Position numbers and translations under genes: made by a program. Below the pieces are notes generated by a model. It did not search any database. It was not told where the DNA came from and saw only the letters and a program-made list of their open reading frames with translations. A DNA stretch of 51,210 bases, taken from Chrysochromulina tobinii. Its lineage: Eukaryota; Haptophyta; Prymnesiales; Chrysochromulinaceae. This document shows positions 1-10,400 of this stretch, one piece after another (the first letter of the stretch is position 1; the number at the start of each line of letters is the position of its first letter). The stretch is from contig JWZX01003114.1 in the NCBI GenBank assembly GCA_001275005.1, positions 1 through 51,210 on the forward strand, in the 5' to 3' direction.

Positions 1-1278
1 AGCACTCGCGGTGCGCCGCGCCGCGCTCTCGCAGCCCGTCTTGAGCGCCTTGACCTTTTCCGCCTGTGCACCGAAGGCAGAGGCTCCCTCTTCCGACACT
101 GGCGCTGCCGGGGGCTCCTTGTCGAGCTTCACTGCCGCCAGCCCATCCTTCATGGCGCTCGCCAAGAGCGCGGTGATGCCTTCGAGCGCACCCTCGAGTA
201 GTCCATCGGATGCCTTGGGCGCATACAGCTTAAACTCCGCCTCGTACTTGTCGGGGTTCGCAGCGTACCCTTCGGCACCGAAGCGGAAGCGCTCATACCC
301 AGATTGGAGCGCGTTGAATGCTGCCTTGACTTTCTGCTCCGCCTCGTTGCGCTTGAGAGGGCCCTCTGAGCTCGCAACGGCCTTGGCTTGGGCTACCTCC
401 TCCTCGGCAGCCGCGCACGCGGCGGCCGCCTTGGCCTCGGCCTCGTCCGCCGCCTGCTTCTTCTTCAGCCTGTCCGTGGCCACAGAGTCCGCCCTGGCCT
501 CTGCTTCGACAGCCTTCTTCCGTTTCTGCTGCGCTTCGTAGAACGTGTCCATGGCCTCCTGTAGCTCGTCACAAGCGCTGGCATAAGCGCGCTCTGCCTC
601 CGCCTTGGCCTCGGCTGAAGAATTGTCTTCTCCCGCCTTCTTCTCTGCCGCTGCCGCCTTGACACTCTTGGCCTCCTCGACAGCTGCATCTGCTGGCGTG
701 AACTCGCCATTGGCTGCCACCGTCGCCGCCTTCGCCACCTCGAGCGCCGCGTCTGCCGCCTTTGAGGCCTCATCTGCATCGAGCTTCTTCTTCCGCGCCG
801 TCTCGAGCTTCTTCTTCCTGGCATCCAGCTTGCTCTCCGCTAACATGTACGTGCTGCAGATTTTCGTGGCGCTCATCAGAATCTCCTCCGCCTGGGCGAG
901 CAGTTTGACGCACTCCCTCACCTCAGTGTGGCGAACAGCCTTCTCGAGCGTCGCCAGCTCGAATTGGTGGCCGCTGATGTGCTGAATCTTGGCTGCCGCA
1001 TCGGCGGAGCCCACGAAGGTGCTCTCTCTGGCCCACACCGAGAGCGAAGGCAACTGCAGCTGCTCTTCGCTCATCCTTCCATGTATCACATCCTTTTCAG
1101 TGTGTGAGTAAAGATCGTAGCGCTTCTTGATCGGATCTATGCAGTCCTTCAGCTCTTTGCAGCCCTGCTTGATGTCGAGGATAGACGCATCATACTCGAT
1201 TCCTTTGACCTTTTGTTGCAACCAGGTCTCTTCAATGGCCTCCTTGGCGTCCTCGAGAGCTGAGGAGCAGCACCCCAT
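1..1278 (-). CDS. Dually acylated coiled-coil protein, 3' end beyond the window
   Basis: The reverse strand is open from an ATG at 1278 to the window edge (426 codons, no stop). An in-frame TGA lies upstream at 1315-1317, which supports this start. The protein begins MGCCSS: Gly2 is a textbook N-myristoylation site and Cys3/Cys4 are typical neighbouring palmitoylation sites, so I infer attachment to the cytosolic face of a membrane. The rest is strongly helical: residues about 100-280 are rich in Ala, Glu and Lys with stretches such as KLDARKKKLETARKKKLDA, as in coiled coils. A more ordered part follows (GYERFRFGAEGYAANPDKYE). It may be a membrane-coat or BAR-like protein, but I recognise no family. 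Plus-strand frames over the same bases are Ala/Ser-rich mirrors of it. Divergent from the HECT gene, 159 bp away. Confidence 0.75.
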   Translation of the reverse strand, partial: MGCCSSALEDAKEAIEETWLQQKVKGIEYDASILDIKQGCKELKDCIDPIKKRYDLYSHTEKDVIHGRMSEEQLQLPSLSVWARESTFVGSADAAAKIQHISGHQFELATLEKAVRHTEVRECVKLLAQAEEILMSATKICSTYMLAESKLDARKKKLETARKKKLDADEASKAADAALEVAKAATVAANGEFTPADAAVEEAKSVKAAAAEKKAGEDNSSAEAKAEAERAYASACDELQEAMDTFYEAQQKRKKAVEAEARADSVATDRLKKKQAADEAEAKAAAACAAAEEEVAQAKAVASSEGPLKRNEAEQKVKAAFNALQSGYERFRFGAEGYAANPDKYEAEFKLYAPKASDGLLEGALEGITALLASAMKDGLAAVKLDKEPPAAPVSEEGASAFGAQAEKVKALKTGCESAARRTASA

Positions 1279-1411
1279 TTCACGCGGATTGGCTCCAAAA
1301 AGTAGAAGATTGTTTCACTTTCGCAGGAAAGTCGAATCAACAACGCAGGCATCGACTATGAAGACCACTGGTTCCATCGAAGCTTGGAGAATTTTTCAGT
1401 CAACTCATCAA

Positions 1412-1419
1412 GTTCACGC
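1412..1419 (+). promoter_or_regulatory. GTTCACGC motif before the HECT start codon
   Basis: A GTTCAC octamer 18 bp before the ATG. The same core in the same orientation precedes several other genes here (see 7346, 13539, 20998, 29431, 33237, 34132, 37431). Candidate initiator or core-promoter element; function is inferred from recurrence only. Confidence 0.35.
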
Positions 1420-1437
1420 GATTTTTCCGCTTTGTTC

Positions 1438-2695
1438 ATGGCAGAGTTCGTGGACGAGAGGAAGGCGCTGCGCGAGCGCAAGGAGCGCCTCGATCCGGCC
1501 GCTCGTGCGCGTCAAGCTCGCGAGGAGCGTGCCGCACGCCAGCAACAGCAGTTGCAACAAGCGTCCACGTCCAAAGAGGAGGTGGCCGCTCTCAAGCTGC
1601 AGCGAGCATCGCGGCTGCGCGGGCTCACAGCAGCACAGCGCACACTCATCCGCAGCGAGTGGGATGCTGCGCTAGCTGCCGCCGAGTCCAAGGGAGCACC
1701 CACCGCCGGAGCGCAGACCCTGCTAGTCGAGTGGCTGCTCCGCTTCTGCGGGGGTGGCAACGACGATGACGGGGAGCGCCTGCGTGCCGTGTGCCGCGTG
1801 CTCGTCGCGGGCCTCGAGCAGGAGCAGGCGCACGTCTCGTTCGCGAGTGCAGGACTTCGCCGGGAGAGTGCACGCCGGTGGGTGTCGGCACTTCGGCGGC
1901 TGCTGATTGCAGTCGGTCGGCTCCTATCGCCCGACGAGCGCGCAGCGGCCGCGCTTCTTACCGACCTCAAGATTGGCAGCGGCAGCGCTTCGGGCAGCTC
2001 CAGCTGCGCAAGTTTCTCCCTCTCCGCCGCCGTTTCGGCCAACGCCGCTGCGGCCGTCGACGCACGGAAGCGGCTCTCTGCGCACTTTGGGCCTTTGCTC
2101 CGCGCGCTGCTGCTGCTTGGTGAGCCGGATAAGTGGAAGCTCACGCAGCAGTTGGGCGCCCTGCCGGGGAGCCAGGCACTCGCGCTCATGGCGCGCTCCG
2201 CGCTCGTCGGTGCCGCCACGCCGCTCATCCGCAGCGTCGGCGCCCTCACGCTCCGCACGCATGCGGTCGCGGACGCCTCTCTCATCGGTGCGGCGATCGC
2301 TGTTGCATGTCTGCCGCTCCAGTGCCCCGCCGTGCGGCCACCGCCCGAGGCGGTGCGCGCCTTCGTGCTCGGGGGGCTGCTCAGCGTGCCCGCGCTGCCC
2401 GCGCGCGTGAGTACGGCCGGCGCGCGCCTTGCCAAAGATGGTTCTCTCTGGGCTCTCGTAAGCGAGCAGGGTACGCAACTTGCACGCCACGTGGCCACCG
2501 CCCTTGGGCACACCGGCGCCGGCGCCGATGCCGCCCTGTGCGTGCTGGGCAACGTGCTTTCGCTGCTGCCGCCGCCCGCGGCGCCGCCCCCCACGGCTCC
2601 TCAGCTCCTCGGGCTCGCGCGCCTCGCCGAGGCGCTCTTGCAGCAGCAGCCCAGAGGCGGTGGCAAGGGCGGCGGCGGCAGCGATGGCGGCGGTA

Positions 2696-2733
<38 letters not shown>

Positions 2734-4972
2734 TGCGGGGGCGGGGGCGGCTCGTCAGGCGCCTCTTCGTTCCACCCGCTGCGTGGCTGGAGCCCTGCCG
2801 CGCCCTCGGTCGGCCTCACGCCGCACCTGGGCGCCGTCTCCGAGCAGCTGCAGGTGCTCTGGTCACCGCGCTTCCTTTCGCTCCTCTACACGGACGCGCT
2901 CGCTGTCCCTCTGGGCACGCGACCAATCGACGGCGCTCTGCGTGCGATGCGCGCGGATCAGCTGAGTGCCCTCGGCGCGAGCGCGAGCTCCGCCGCCGCG
3001 CTGCACGTAGCGTCGCTCAGCGCGCTCGCGCCGCTTCGTGTGTCAGCTCTCACCCGGCTCACGTACCGCACGCACCTCGTACCCGCGCTCTGGGCGCTAC
3101 TGCGGCTCCTCGATGCGCACCGCGCGGGCGCCACCGAGCGTCTCATCGAGAGCGTATGCCGTGGCGATTGCTCGTCAGACCTCACGCCGCTGCTTGCGCT
3201 GCTGCTCGAGGGTGGCGCGCATCTGATCGCCGTGCTTGGGGATCGCGAGCTCTTCGACGAGCACCACCCGTTTGCACCCGGTGACCTCGCCGCGCTGGCC
3301 TCCATGCTCAACCGCCTCGCGTTTAAACTCATCTGGGAGGTACCGGAGGACGACGCGCGCGTGCCCAACATAGCGCCCATCCAGCCGGTGGCGCCGGTCT
3401 CTCGCAACCCGATGCCCGGCGCGATGCCGCTTTCGATGTCCGCCGGCGGAGGCGCCGCCACTGCCGCCACCCGCCGCCACTGCCGCCATCGCCGCCTCCG
3501 CCGCCCCAGCCGCCCCCTCAGGCGTCGGCGCCGTCGTCTCCTCTGCCGACGCGCGCGAGCGGCGGAAGTCGATTCGAGACGCGTCGCTGCGGCTGCTTGC
3601 GCTGCTCGCCGACCGCGACTCGCGCCGACCCTTTTGTGCGACGGGCGCGTGGCTCATGCCCGAGGTTCGTTACTCGGAGCTGCACCGTGAGTTTAAGGAG
3701 GGCAAGCCACGCGCGTGGCGACTGCTCGAGCGCATGGCGTGGGTCATCCCCTTCGAGCGGCGCGTGGATCTCTTCCGCGACCTCGTCAAGAGCGAGAAAG
3801 ATCAGCTGCCGAACGAGGCACTTCCCGAGCACCTGCGCGGTCGCCGCATCAAGGTGCGCCGTAACCAGCTGCTCGAGGACGGTTACGTGCAGCTGGGCGC
3901 GCTGCCATCCGACGCGCTCAAGGGCACCATCCGTGTCGAGTTCGTCAACTCGCTCGGTGTGGTCGAGGCGGGCATTGACCGACACGGCGTCTTCAAGGAG
4001 TTCATGGAGGACATCCTCTCCCAAGCCTTCAACCCCCAGCGAGGCTACTTTTGCCAAACGGGCCAGCGCCACCTGTACCCGAACCCAGCCTCGGGTGCGG
4101 CCGACCCGCAGCACCTTCGCCTCTTTGATTTCATCGGGCGCGCCCTCGGCAAGGCGCTGTACGAGGGGATCGTGATGGAGCTGCCCCTCGCCGCCTTCTT
4201 CGCCTCCAAGCTGCTCGGCAAGCACTCCTCCCTCGATGAGCTCTCCTCGCTCGACCCGGAGCTCGCCTCGAGCCTCGACTTCCTCAAAAAGTACGACGGC
4301 GACGTCGAGGCCGACCTGTGCCTCACCTTCTCGGTCGACTCGGAGGAGTTTGGAGCGCGCACGAGCGTCGACCTGCGCGAGGGCGGCTCCGTCATCCCCG
4401 TGACCGCCGAGAACCGCATCGAATACGTCCATCTGATGGCCGACTACCGGCTCAACAAGCAGATCGCGACGCAGTGCAAGGCGCTCCTCACCGGGCTGCA
4501 TTCGGTGGTACCGTCTGGCTGGCTACGCCTGTTCAACTCCTCGGAGCTACAGAGACTCATCAGCGGCGACGACGTACCTGTCGACATCGACGACCTGCGC
4601 AAGCACACCAAGTACGCGGGCGGCTACAATGACCTCTCGCCCACGATCCGCGACCTGTGGGCAGTCCTCCACGATTTCGGGCGCGAGGAGCGAGCACTCT
4701 TCCTCAAGTTCGTCACCTCGTGTTCGAAGCCGCCGCTGCTTGGCTTTCAGCATCTCCACCCGTGCTTCACGATCCAGTGCGTCGCCAGCGACGGCCAGGA
4801 CGTACCGTCGATACTTGCATTCTTTGGCATGGGGCGCAAGGAGACTGAACGCTTGCCAACTGCGGCCACGTGCTTCAACTTGCTCAAGCTGCCCAACTAT
4901 CACACAAAGAAAGTTCTGCGCGAGAAGCTGCTCTATGCGATGAAGTCGGCTTCTGGGTTTGATCTATCGTGA
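1438..4972 (+). CDS. HECT-type E3 ubiquitin ligase, UBE3B/UBE3C/UPL7-like, with a 1-nt frame break
   Basis: Takes ubiquitin from an E2 onto its own cysteine and passes it to substrates; cytosolic or nuclear. The N-terminus (MAEFVDERKALRERKERLD) and the IQ-like helix LQRASRLRG resemble the UBE3B/UBE3C/UPL7 group. The HECT domain fills the last ~370 residues (from about 3860) and ends with the catalytic-cysteine loop ATCFNLLKLPNY and a short hydrophobic tail. A run of Gly codons lies at 2695-2752. The frame changes at CCC 3470-3472 inside an Ala-codon repeat: dropping one C gives one continuous 1177-residue protein, close to the family's ~1100. I read it as one gene with an indel; an unseen small intron is the alternative. 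The ATG at 1438 follows a GTTCACGC motif at 1412. Confidence 0.88.
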
Positions 4973-5055
4973 GCGCGGATAGGAGAGCAGAGCCCCGTTG
5001 TCCCACGGGCCTTAAAAGATTAATTACGATTACTGTACCACCGCCGTGTGCGCGT

Positions 5056-7263
5056 TTACCGAATCCGGACTTGCCAGGGAGGCAAGTCGTCCGAAAGCAC
5101 GTGCGAAAATGGCTGCTCGAACGCTGTCAACAGTCGTCGCCCATCAAGTGATTGCAGGACACGCTCCTGTATGCTGGCTCGCCCTGCGGCCTCGTCCGTT
5201 TTCCGCCGCTTTGCTCGCGCTCGAGCCCGGCGGCCGCTCACTCCGTCACCCACAGATCCTGGCGCGTCTCCCTGGGGAAGATGAAACGTTATCGCTGAAG
5301 CGTGCAGCATGAGCCGGTAAGTGCTCAGGTCGCCAGCATATGAGACATCGCCGACAATCGGATGGCCAAGGTGAGCGAGTGTCACTCGCAGCTGATGTCT
5401 TCGCCCGGTGCTGGGCACCAGCCGAAGGAGGCTCACCGGACGTCCGGCGAGTGGGCCGCGCAAAGCATAATACGCCCGGCGCACCACCTCAATGCGCGTC
5501 CGTGTATGCCGTGACCGCTCTTGGCGCCAAGCACGGGAGTCCCATGAATGGGCGCTAGGGAGCCGAGAGGGCCCCCAACGCTCGGCCACCGAGTCGTCCA
5601 CAACATTGGAAGGCGAGAGGGAGGCCGCGCCAACGATCCGCATCTTGAATGGCGAGGTAGGGTCCACATCCATCTGGCCGCTAAAGTCGTAACTGTCCCA
5701 GTCGGGCCAGCCCAAAACGACTGCCATGTACTCCTTCGTTACCGCAGCCTCACCCTCGCACGCCAACTCATGGCCATTCTCCGCGTCACAGCCGCTGTCA
5801 AACATTTGGCTCACGACGCTGAGCGCCTCGTCCGTTTTCGCTAACACGAGGACTCCGGAAGTGGCGTAGTCGAGCTGATGGCACGGCTGCAGCGTCGTAC
5901 CAGGCTGTTCGTCACGTGCAGTTGCCGCAAGCCACGCCGCCGCCCGCTCGATGGCCGTCTCCTCTTCGGGCCACCGAGGCCGCTGGTTTGTGCGGTGTGC
6001 GATCTGCGTGTCGAACGGCTTATCGACCACGAGTAGTTCGCGATCCGAGTGGAGGACCCGAAAGCCGTCTTGCAAGTAAAATGCACCCTGCTCGACGAGT
6101 GAACGGCGCACGAGGCGGCGCTCGTCGGGGTCCGCACAGCCGTTCAGTAGGAAGGTCGCTTGCCCGAGACGGCGATGTACCTCCGCCTCCGTCAGACGAG
6201 CTTCCTCCAGTGCCGGAGATAACTCGGCCAGCTCAGAAGTTGAGAAGAAGGCCTCGAGCCGCTTGAGGACAGCTACAGCTTCGGTCGAGCCGGTGTGAAC
6301 AGAGCCCAGGCTTGGGCGGCTGGTCGGCACCTCGTCCTCTACGGTGTGAACAGAGCCCAGGCTTGGGCGGCTGGTCGGCACCTCGTCCTCTACGGTGTGA
6401 ACAGAGCCCAGGCTTGGGCGGCTGGTCGGCACCTCGTCCTCTACGGCTGCCGCCGGCTCGACTGGCGTCGGCACATTCTCGAGTGCGGCCAGCACGGCAC
6501 TGGTCGGCTGCGCTTGCAAGCGGTTGCCTGTCCGCCGCTTGCGATCGATGAAACGAACGTCACGGCCGACGTTCGCGATCTGTCCCTGCACCAGCAGCTT
6601 CAGGCTCGCGTCCATGTGCCTTGCGGCTGCCTGCGCGGCAGCTGAGGGCTCGAGGAACCGCAGCGCGCGCGCGCAGGCCTCGACCGTCGACATGCAATAA
6701 GGCTCGGGCTCACGCCGCAGCGCATTGAAAATGCTGTCGATCCGCTGCTCAAACTTGATGGGAGTGCAGCGTCCGAGCAGCTCGGGAGAGTGCCTAATCA
6801 TGTGGCGGGCTTGCGTCCAAGTGCCATCGATCAAGACGAGAAGCTTCTTGCTCCCAGTGGCAAGCGTGCTCGCGTTCACTGAATCCAGTGCCACTGCGTC
6901 TGCGCTTGGAAAAAGCAGTAGCGGCTCAAACCCAGACTGCACTGCCTGCTGCAGTGGCTCAATGTCGCCAGAGAAGGAGACGCCTTTGGTCACCAACACG
7001 GATTTCATGCACATGGAAATGAGAGGCACGCTCGCGATTTGACGCTTCGCTTCGGCTGGATGCTGGAGCACGAGCACTCTGGTCGCCGTCTCCAAGGGCT
7101 CAGATGGCAATGCTGAGCAAATGCACGCGGGTGTCGGTCTGCTGCATCTGGGGCACACGTCACGCGCCACCTGCACGGCATTGCGCATTGCTCGGGAGGC
7201 ACCAGGCTCCATGATTTTTGAGGGCAGCGCCATGATGCAGAGCACTTCGAAGACTAGTGCCAT
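5056..7263 (-). CDS. DTW-domain tRNA aminocarboxypropyltransferase fused to RluA-type pseudouridine synthase
   Basis: A 735-residue protein with two RNA-modifying domains. Residues ~35-240 are a DTW domain: cysteine cluster CPRCSRPTPACIC, then the signature DGTWTQARHM. Members (TapT, DTWD1/2) put the acp group of S-adenosylmethionine on tRNA uridines. Residues ~400-735 are a pseudouridine synthase: HQLDYATSGVLVLAKT holds the catalytic Asp (family form HRLD.xTSG), followed by RRHQLRVTLAHLGHPIVGD and LHASAITFHLP. The linker carries three identical 17-residue repeats (VEDEVPTSRPSLGSVHT) from 51-bp DNA repeats at about 6295-6447. Several in-frame ATGs follow 7263 (at codons 11, 18 and 26), so the start is uncertain. 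No obvious targeting peptide. Both domains look complete; their common target, if any, is unknown. Confidence 0.9.
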   Translation of the reverse strand: MALVFEVLCIMALPSKIMEPGASRAMRNAVQVARDVCPRCSRPTPACICSALPSEPLETATRVLVLQHPAEAKRQIASVPLISMCMKSVLVTKGVSFSGDIEPLQQAVQSGFEPLLLFPSADAVALDSVNASTLATGSKKLLVLIDGTWTQARHMIRHSPELLGRCTPIKFEQRIDSIFNALRREPEPYCMSTVEACARALRFLEPSAAAQAAARHMDASLKLLVQGQIANVGRDVRFIDRKRRTGNRLQAQPTSAVLAALENVPTPVEPAAAVEDEVPTSRPSLGSVHTVEDEVPTSRPSLGSVHTVEDEVPTSRPSLGSVHTGSTEAVAVLKRLEAFFSTSELAELSPALEEARLTEAEVHRRLGQATFLLNGCADPDERRLVRRSLVEQGAFYLQDGFRVLHSDRELLVVDKPFDTQIAHRTNQRPRWPEEETAIERAAAWLAATARDEQPGTTLQPCHQLDYATSGVLVLAKTDEALSVVSQMFDSGCDAENGHELACEGEAAVTKEYMAVVLGWPDWDSYDFSGQMDVDPTSPFKMRIVGAASLSPSNVVDDSVAERWGPSRLPSAHSWDSRAWRQERSRHTRTRIEVVRRAYYALRGPLAGRPVSLLRLVPSTGRRHQLRVTLAHLGHPIVGDVSYAGDLSTYRLMLHASAITFHLPQGDAPGSVGDGVSGRRARARAKRRKTDEAAGRASIQERVLQSLDGRRLLTAFEQPFSHVLSDDLPPWQVRIR
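6293..6447. repeat. Three tandem 51-bp repeats inside the DTW/pseudouridine synthase gene
   Basis: Three perfect or near-perfect copies of a 51-bp unit (beginning gtgtgaacagagcccaggct on the plus strand). The unit is 17 codons, so the frame is kept and copy number can change without harm. It lies in the linker between the two enzyme domains. Confidence 0.9.
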
Positions 7264-7345
7264 GCTTTTGCTCGCGTGTGAAATATCAGCGCCGCAGCCT
7301 GATGGCGCGGCCGCGGAGAGCGAAGCGAGGCTCGAACGCGTTGAA

Positions 7346-7353
7346 GTGTGAAC
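7346..7353 (-). promoter_or_regulatory. GTTCACAC motif upstream of the DTW/pseudouridine synthase gene
   Basis: GTTCACAC in gene orientation, 82 bp before the ATG at 7263; a second TTCACACC follows at 7363-7370. Same motif as upstream of other genes in the window. Confidence 0.3.
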
Positions 7354-7439
7354 TGAACTTACGGTGTGAAAGAGAGAGAGTGCAATTTTCTAAGCATGAA
7401 TCTCGCGCAAGTTTATAGTTAAGTCATGTCAAGCCAAGT

Positions 7440-10400
7440 CTACGCACACAGAGCGCGAGCCTGCGCAAGATGCTCGTGCAGCGCCGCACGCACATCCGCG
7501 CTCAGACCGCCGACCGCCACCTCGCGGAGCACCGCGATCCCATCCCTCAGCATCCCGAGTCCTCGCTCCGCGGCTGCGGAAGCCGCAGACGCCTCCACCT
7601 GCTTTGAGCGCTTGGCGGCGCGGAGCGCCTCTGCCCCAGCGTCCGCCTTGATCGCCGTCACAGCCTCGGCAGCCTCAGCTGCCTCAGTCTGGGCGGCGGC
7701 AGCAAGGGCCATGCGCTGCTCCTGGATGAGGGACGCGCAGCACGGATCGCACGGCGCCGAGAGACGGTTCAGGTGCTGAGTGAGCATCTGCCATGCTTCC
7801 GGCCCGCACGAGGGTAGCACGCCCTGCACCTGCAGCGCGATTTGGTCAGTGCCCGTGGACATGGCACACGCTGCGAGCACGATGGCCGCGTCCTGGAGCG
7901 CCGAGCGCTCGCTGAGCGTAAGGGGCGTGGGAGCATTGGCGGGGAAGGCAAGCACGAGCAGCCCAGTGACAAGCTGGCTCACGCTCGCCACCATCGCGTC
8001 GTCGTCGGCAAAGCGGAGGGTGCAGATGGCGTGGGTGAGCGCCACGAGCGGCCTCGCGCAGCGCTCCGAGTGCCGCCGATCTCGAAGCACGAGCACGGCC
8101 GTCTGCGCGAGGGCGCTCGCACTGGGAGGCGGGAGCGTGACCAAGGCCGCCGCCGCCGTCTCGAGCGTGCGCGCGCAGAGCTCGGAGGGGCAGTGCTCCG
8201 CGGCGGCAGCCAGCAGGCGTGGCAGGCAGCTCGACAGGCCAGCGCTCACGCCGCTCGGTACCCGGGCCACGGGCACGAGGCTCAGCAAGGCCGTCAGGCC
8301 GCGCAGTGTGAGGGCACACGCCGCCGGATCACGGACGCCGTGCACAGCGCCGAGCTCATGCGCAAGTTGCGCGCTGAGGAGGCCGAGCCAGCTAGGCGCA
8401 CCATGCGCCTCGAGGGCACCAGCTAGCGATGAGGGGGCGCCCGGCTCGGCGCCCGGCTCGCGAGACGCAGCGGCCAACGGCGACGCGTCGTCGGCCAGTG
8501 CCTCGAGCAGCTCAACGGCCACGAGTCCACCCATTTTGCGGCCGGCCAGCCCACAGTGCACGCTCCGGAACAGCAACCCAAGCCCCTCGTGCGGAAGCGA
8601 TGGCACCGAGGCGGCGACGAGGGCGAGCAGCCGGTGGCGCACGGCAGCGGACCCACTGCCCAGCTGCTCAAGACGCTCCGCGGCGACGAGCAGCTGGGCA
8701 GCTTGCTCAGCCGCGGCAGCTGGAGGCAGCGAGCGCAGGGCAAACGGCCAGAGCTCGACAGCGGCGCGACGCGCAAGCAGATGCGCGCGACAGCCGCCCT
8801 CGACGAGCGCGGCTAGCATCGGCGCGCGCATCGGCCTCGGCGCACTCGAGGCGAGCGCGGCGGCTTCGGAGAGTAGTCGGCGTAACAGCGGCAGCGGCTC
8901 GGCGGTCGCGGTCGCGGAATGGGCGCCGCCGTCGCCCAGCTCCACGGCGGCTGTGCGCGGCGCCAGCAGCGTCGCGTGGCAACTCGGCAACAGCTGCAGC
9001 CAGCTGGCCCAGGCACGGCCTGCTACATAACGCTGCACGCTCACCGCGCTGCACCGGCCGGCAGCACGCAGCGCGGCACTATGTAGGAGCAGCAACCCGA
9101 GCGCCATGCGCTGCTGCTCGGGGCTCACAGGCACGTCCACGCCGCCGATGACGCTCGCGTCCGCGGCGAGCGACGCCCAGTGCTCAAGCACACCACCTCC
9201 GCCTCTGCCGTTGCCCTCGCCATCGGTACCGGTAAGCGACGTGACGGTACGAGGAGGGAGCTCGAGGTCGATCGCCCCTCCGTCCGCCGCGGAGCTCAGC
9301 AAGGAAGCCACGCACGTGTCGAGGGCCGCGCGCAGCTTCTTGCGGTGGGCAGCACCCACGACGCCTCCGACGAGGTCGTCGGAGGGCGAAGGAGCATTGA
9401 GGTCCGACGGCTTTGCGATGGGGCGCACGGTGAGGCTCGCATACGCTCCTGCAAGGCACATGCACACGGCGTGGGACGGCTCGACACGGGACGGCTCGCC
9501 GCCTTGTGGCCGGGGGTGGCAGGCCGCGATCGCCTCGGCGTTCAGCCACGGCGCGTAGGCGGCGCACACGGTCTTGAGCTTGTCCGTGTAGAATTGCACG
9601 ACTTTGGCTGCCTCAGCGGCGCTCGCTGCGACACTCGCTGTGAGTTCGTCGGCGAACGCGCGATCCACTGCGCGCAGCAGGCAGCGTAGCAAGCGGCGGG
9701 GCAGTTGGAGCTCGGCGCCCTCGGGCCGGCCGGAGAGCGCCGCAGCCGTGGCGAGCCGCGGCAGCGGCGCTGTCGAGCTTACACGCACGGTAAGCTTCCA
9801 AGTGGCGTTCATAACCACAAATTGGCGCTTCGGGCGCTGCTCCTCGGCTTCACACGCCTCGAGCAGCGCCTGCAGCACGGTGCCGAATGTGGGCACCATC
9901 GACCCGTGAGCCTCCGCCGAAGCCGCTTCCACAGCGGGCTCGGCAGCTGCGCGCCTCGGATCGGGCAGCATGTCGTGCACCAGCTTGAGCACCTCGCACA
10001 GTGGCTTGACGCGCTCGTCCAGCTCCGTGCATGTGGGCGTGCAGAACACGGTGCGCACGGCGTCGCGAATGCACTCGAGCACCGACCGCAGCAGCGGTAA
10101 GCTTCCAGCAGCTTGCAACAGCGGCTGCCCGCCACAGGACTGCTGCGCTTGCTGGAGGCCCTCGTGAATGAGCCGCATGCAGTCCATCCAAGTTGGCATC
10201 AGTGGGTCTGGCACCACCACGCCACTGATGACGGGCGCGACAATGCGCTCGAAGAGATCAGTGTTCACGAAACGTTTCGCATCCAGTCCGACGATCGCCA
10301 CGGTGCAACGCACGGCCGCAGCGCACGTCGTTGATGAGGAGACGGCAGAGCGTGCAACTGTGTACGCGTCACCGTGGCGGTCCCGGCCTATCCACTCGAG

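Noticed and set aside
11-985. Plus-strand Ala/Ser/Phe-rich frames at the left edge
   Set aside because: They are mirrors of the minus-strand coiled-coil gene: its Glu/Lys/Ala codons read backwards as Phe/Leu/Ser/Ala. The starts are also TTG or similar.
1512-2594. Minus-strand 360-codon frame over the HECT gene
   Set aside because: High GC third positions leave the mirror frame open; sequence is Ser/Arg/Ala filler with no domain, whereas the plus strand has a HECT ligase.
2695-2752. GGC repeat as a structural or regulatory element
   Set aside because: It is in frame and codes a poly-Gly linker inside the HECT protein; simple repeat expansion suffices.
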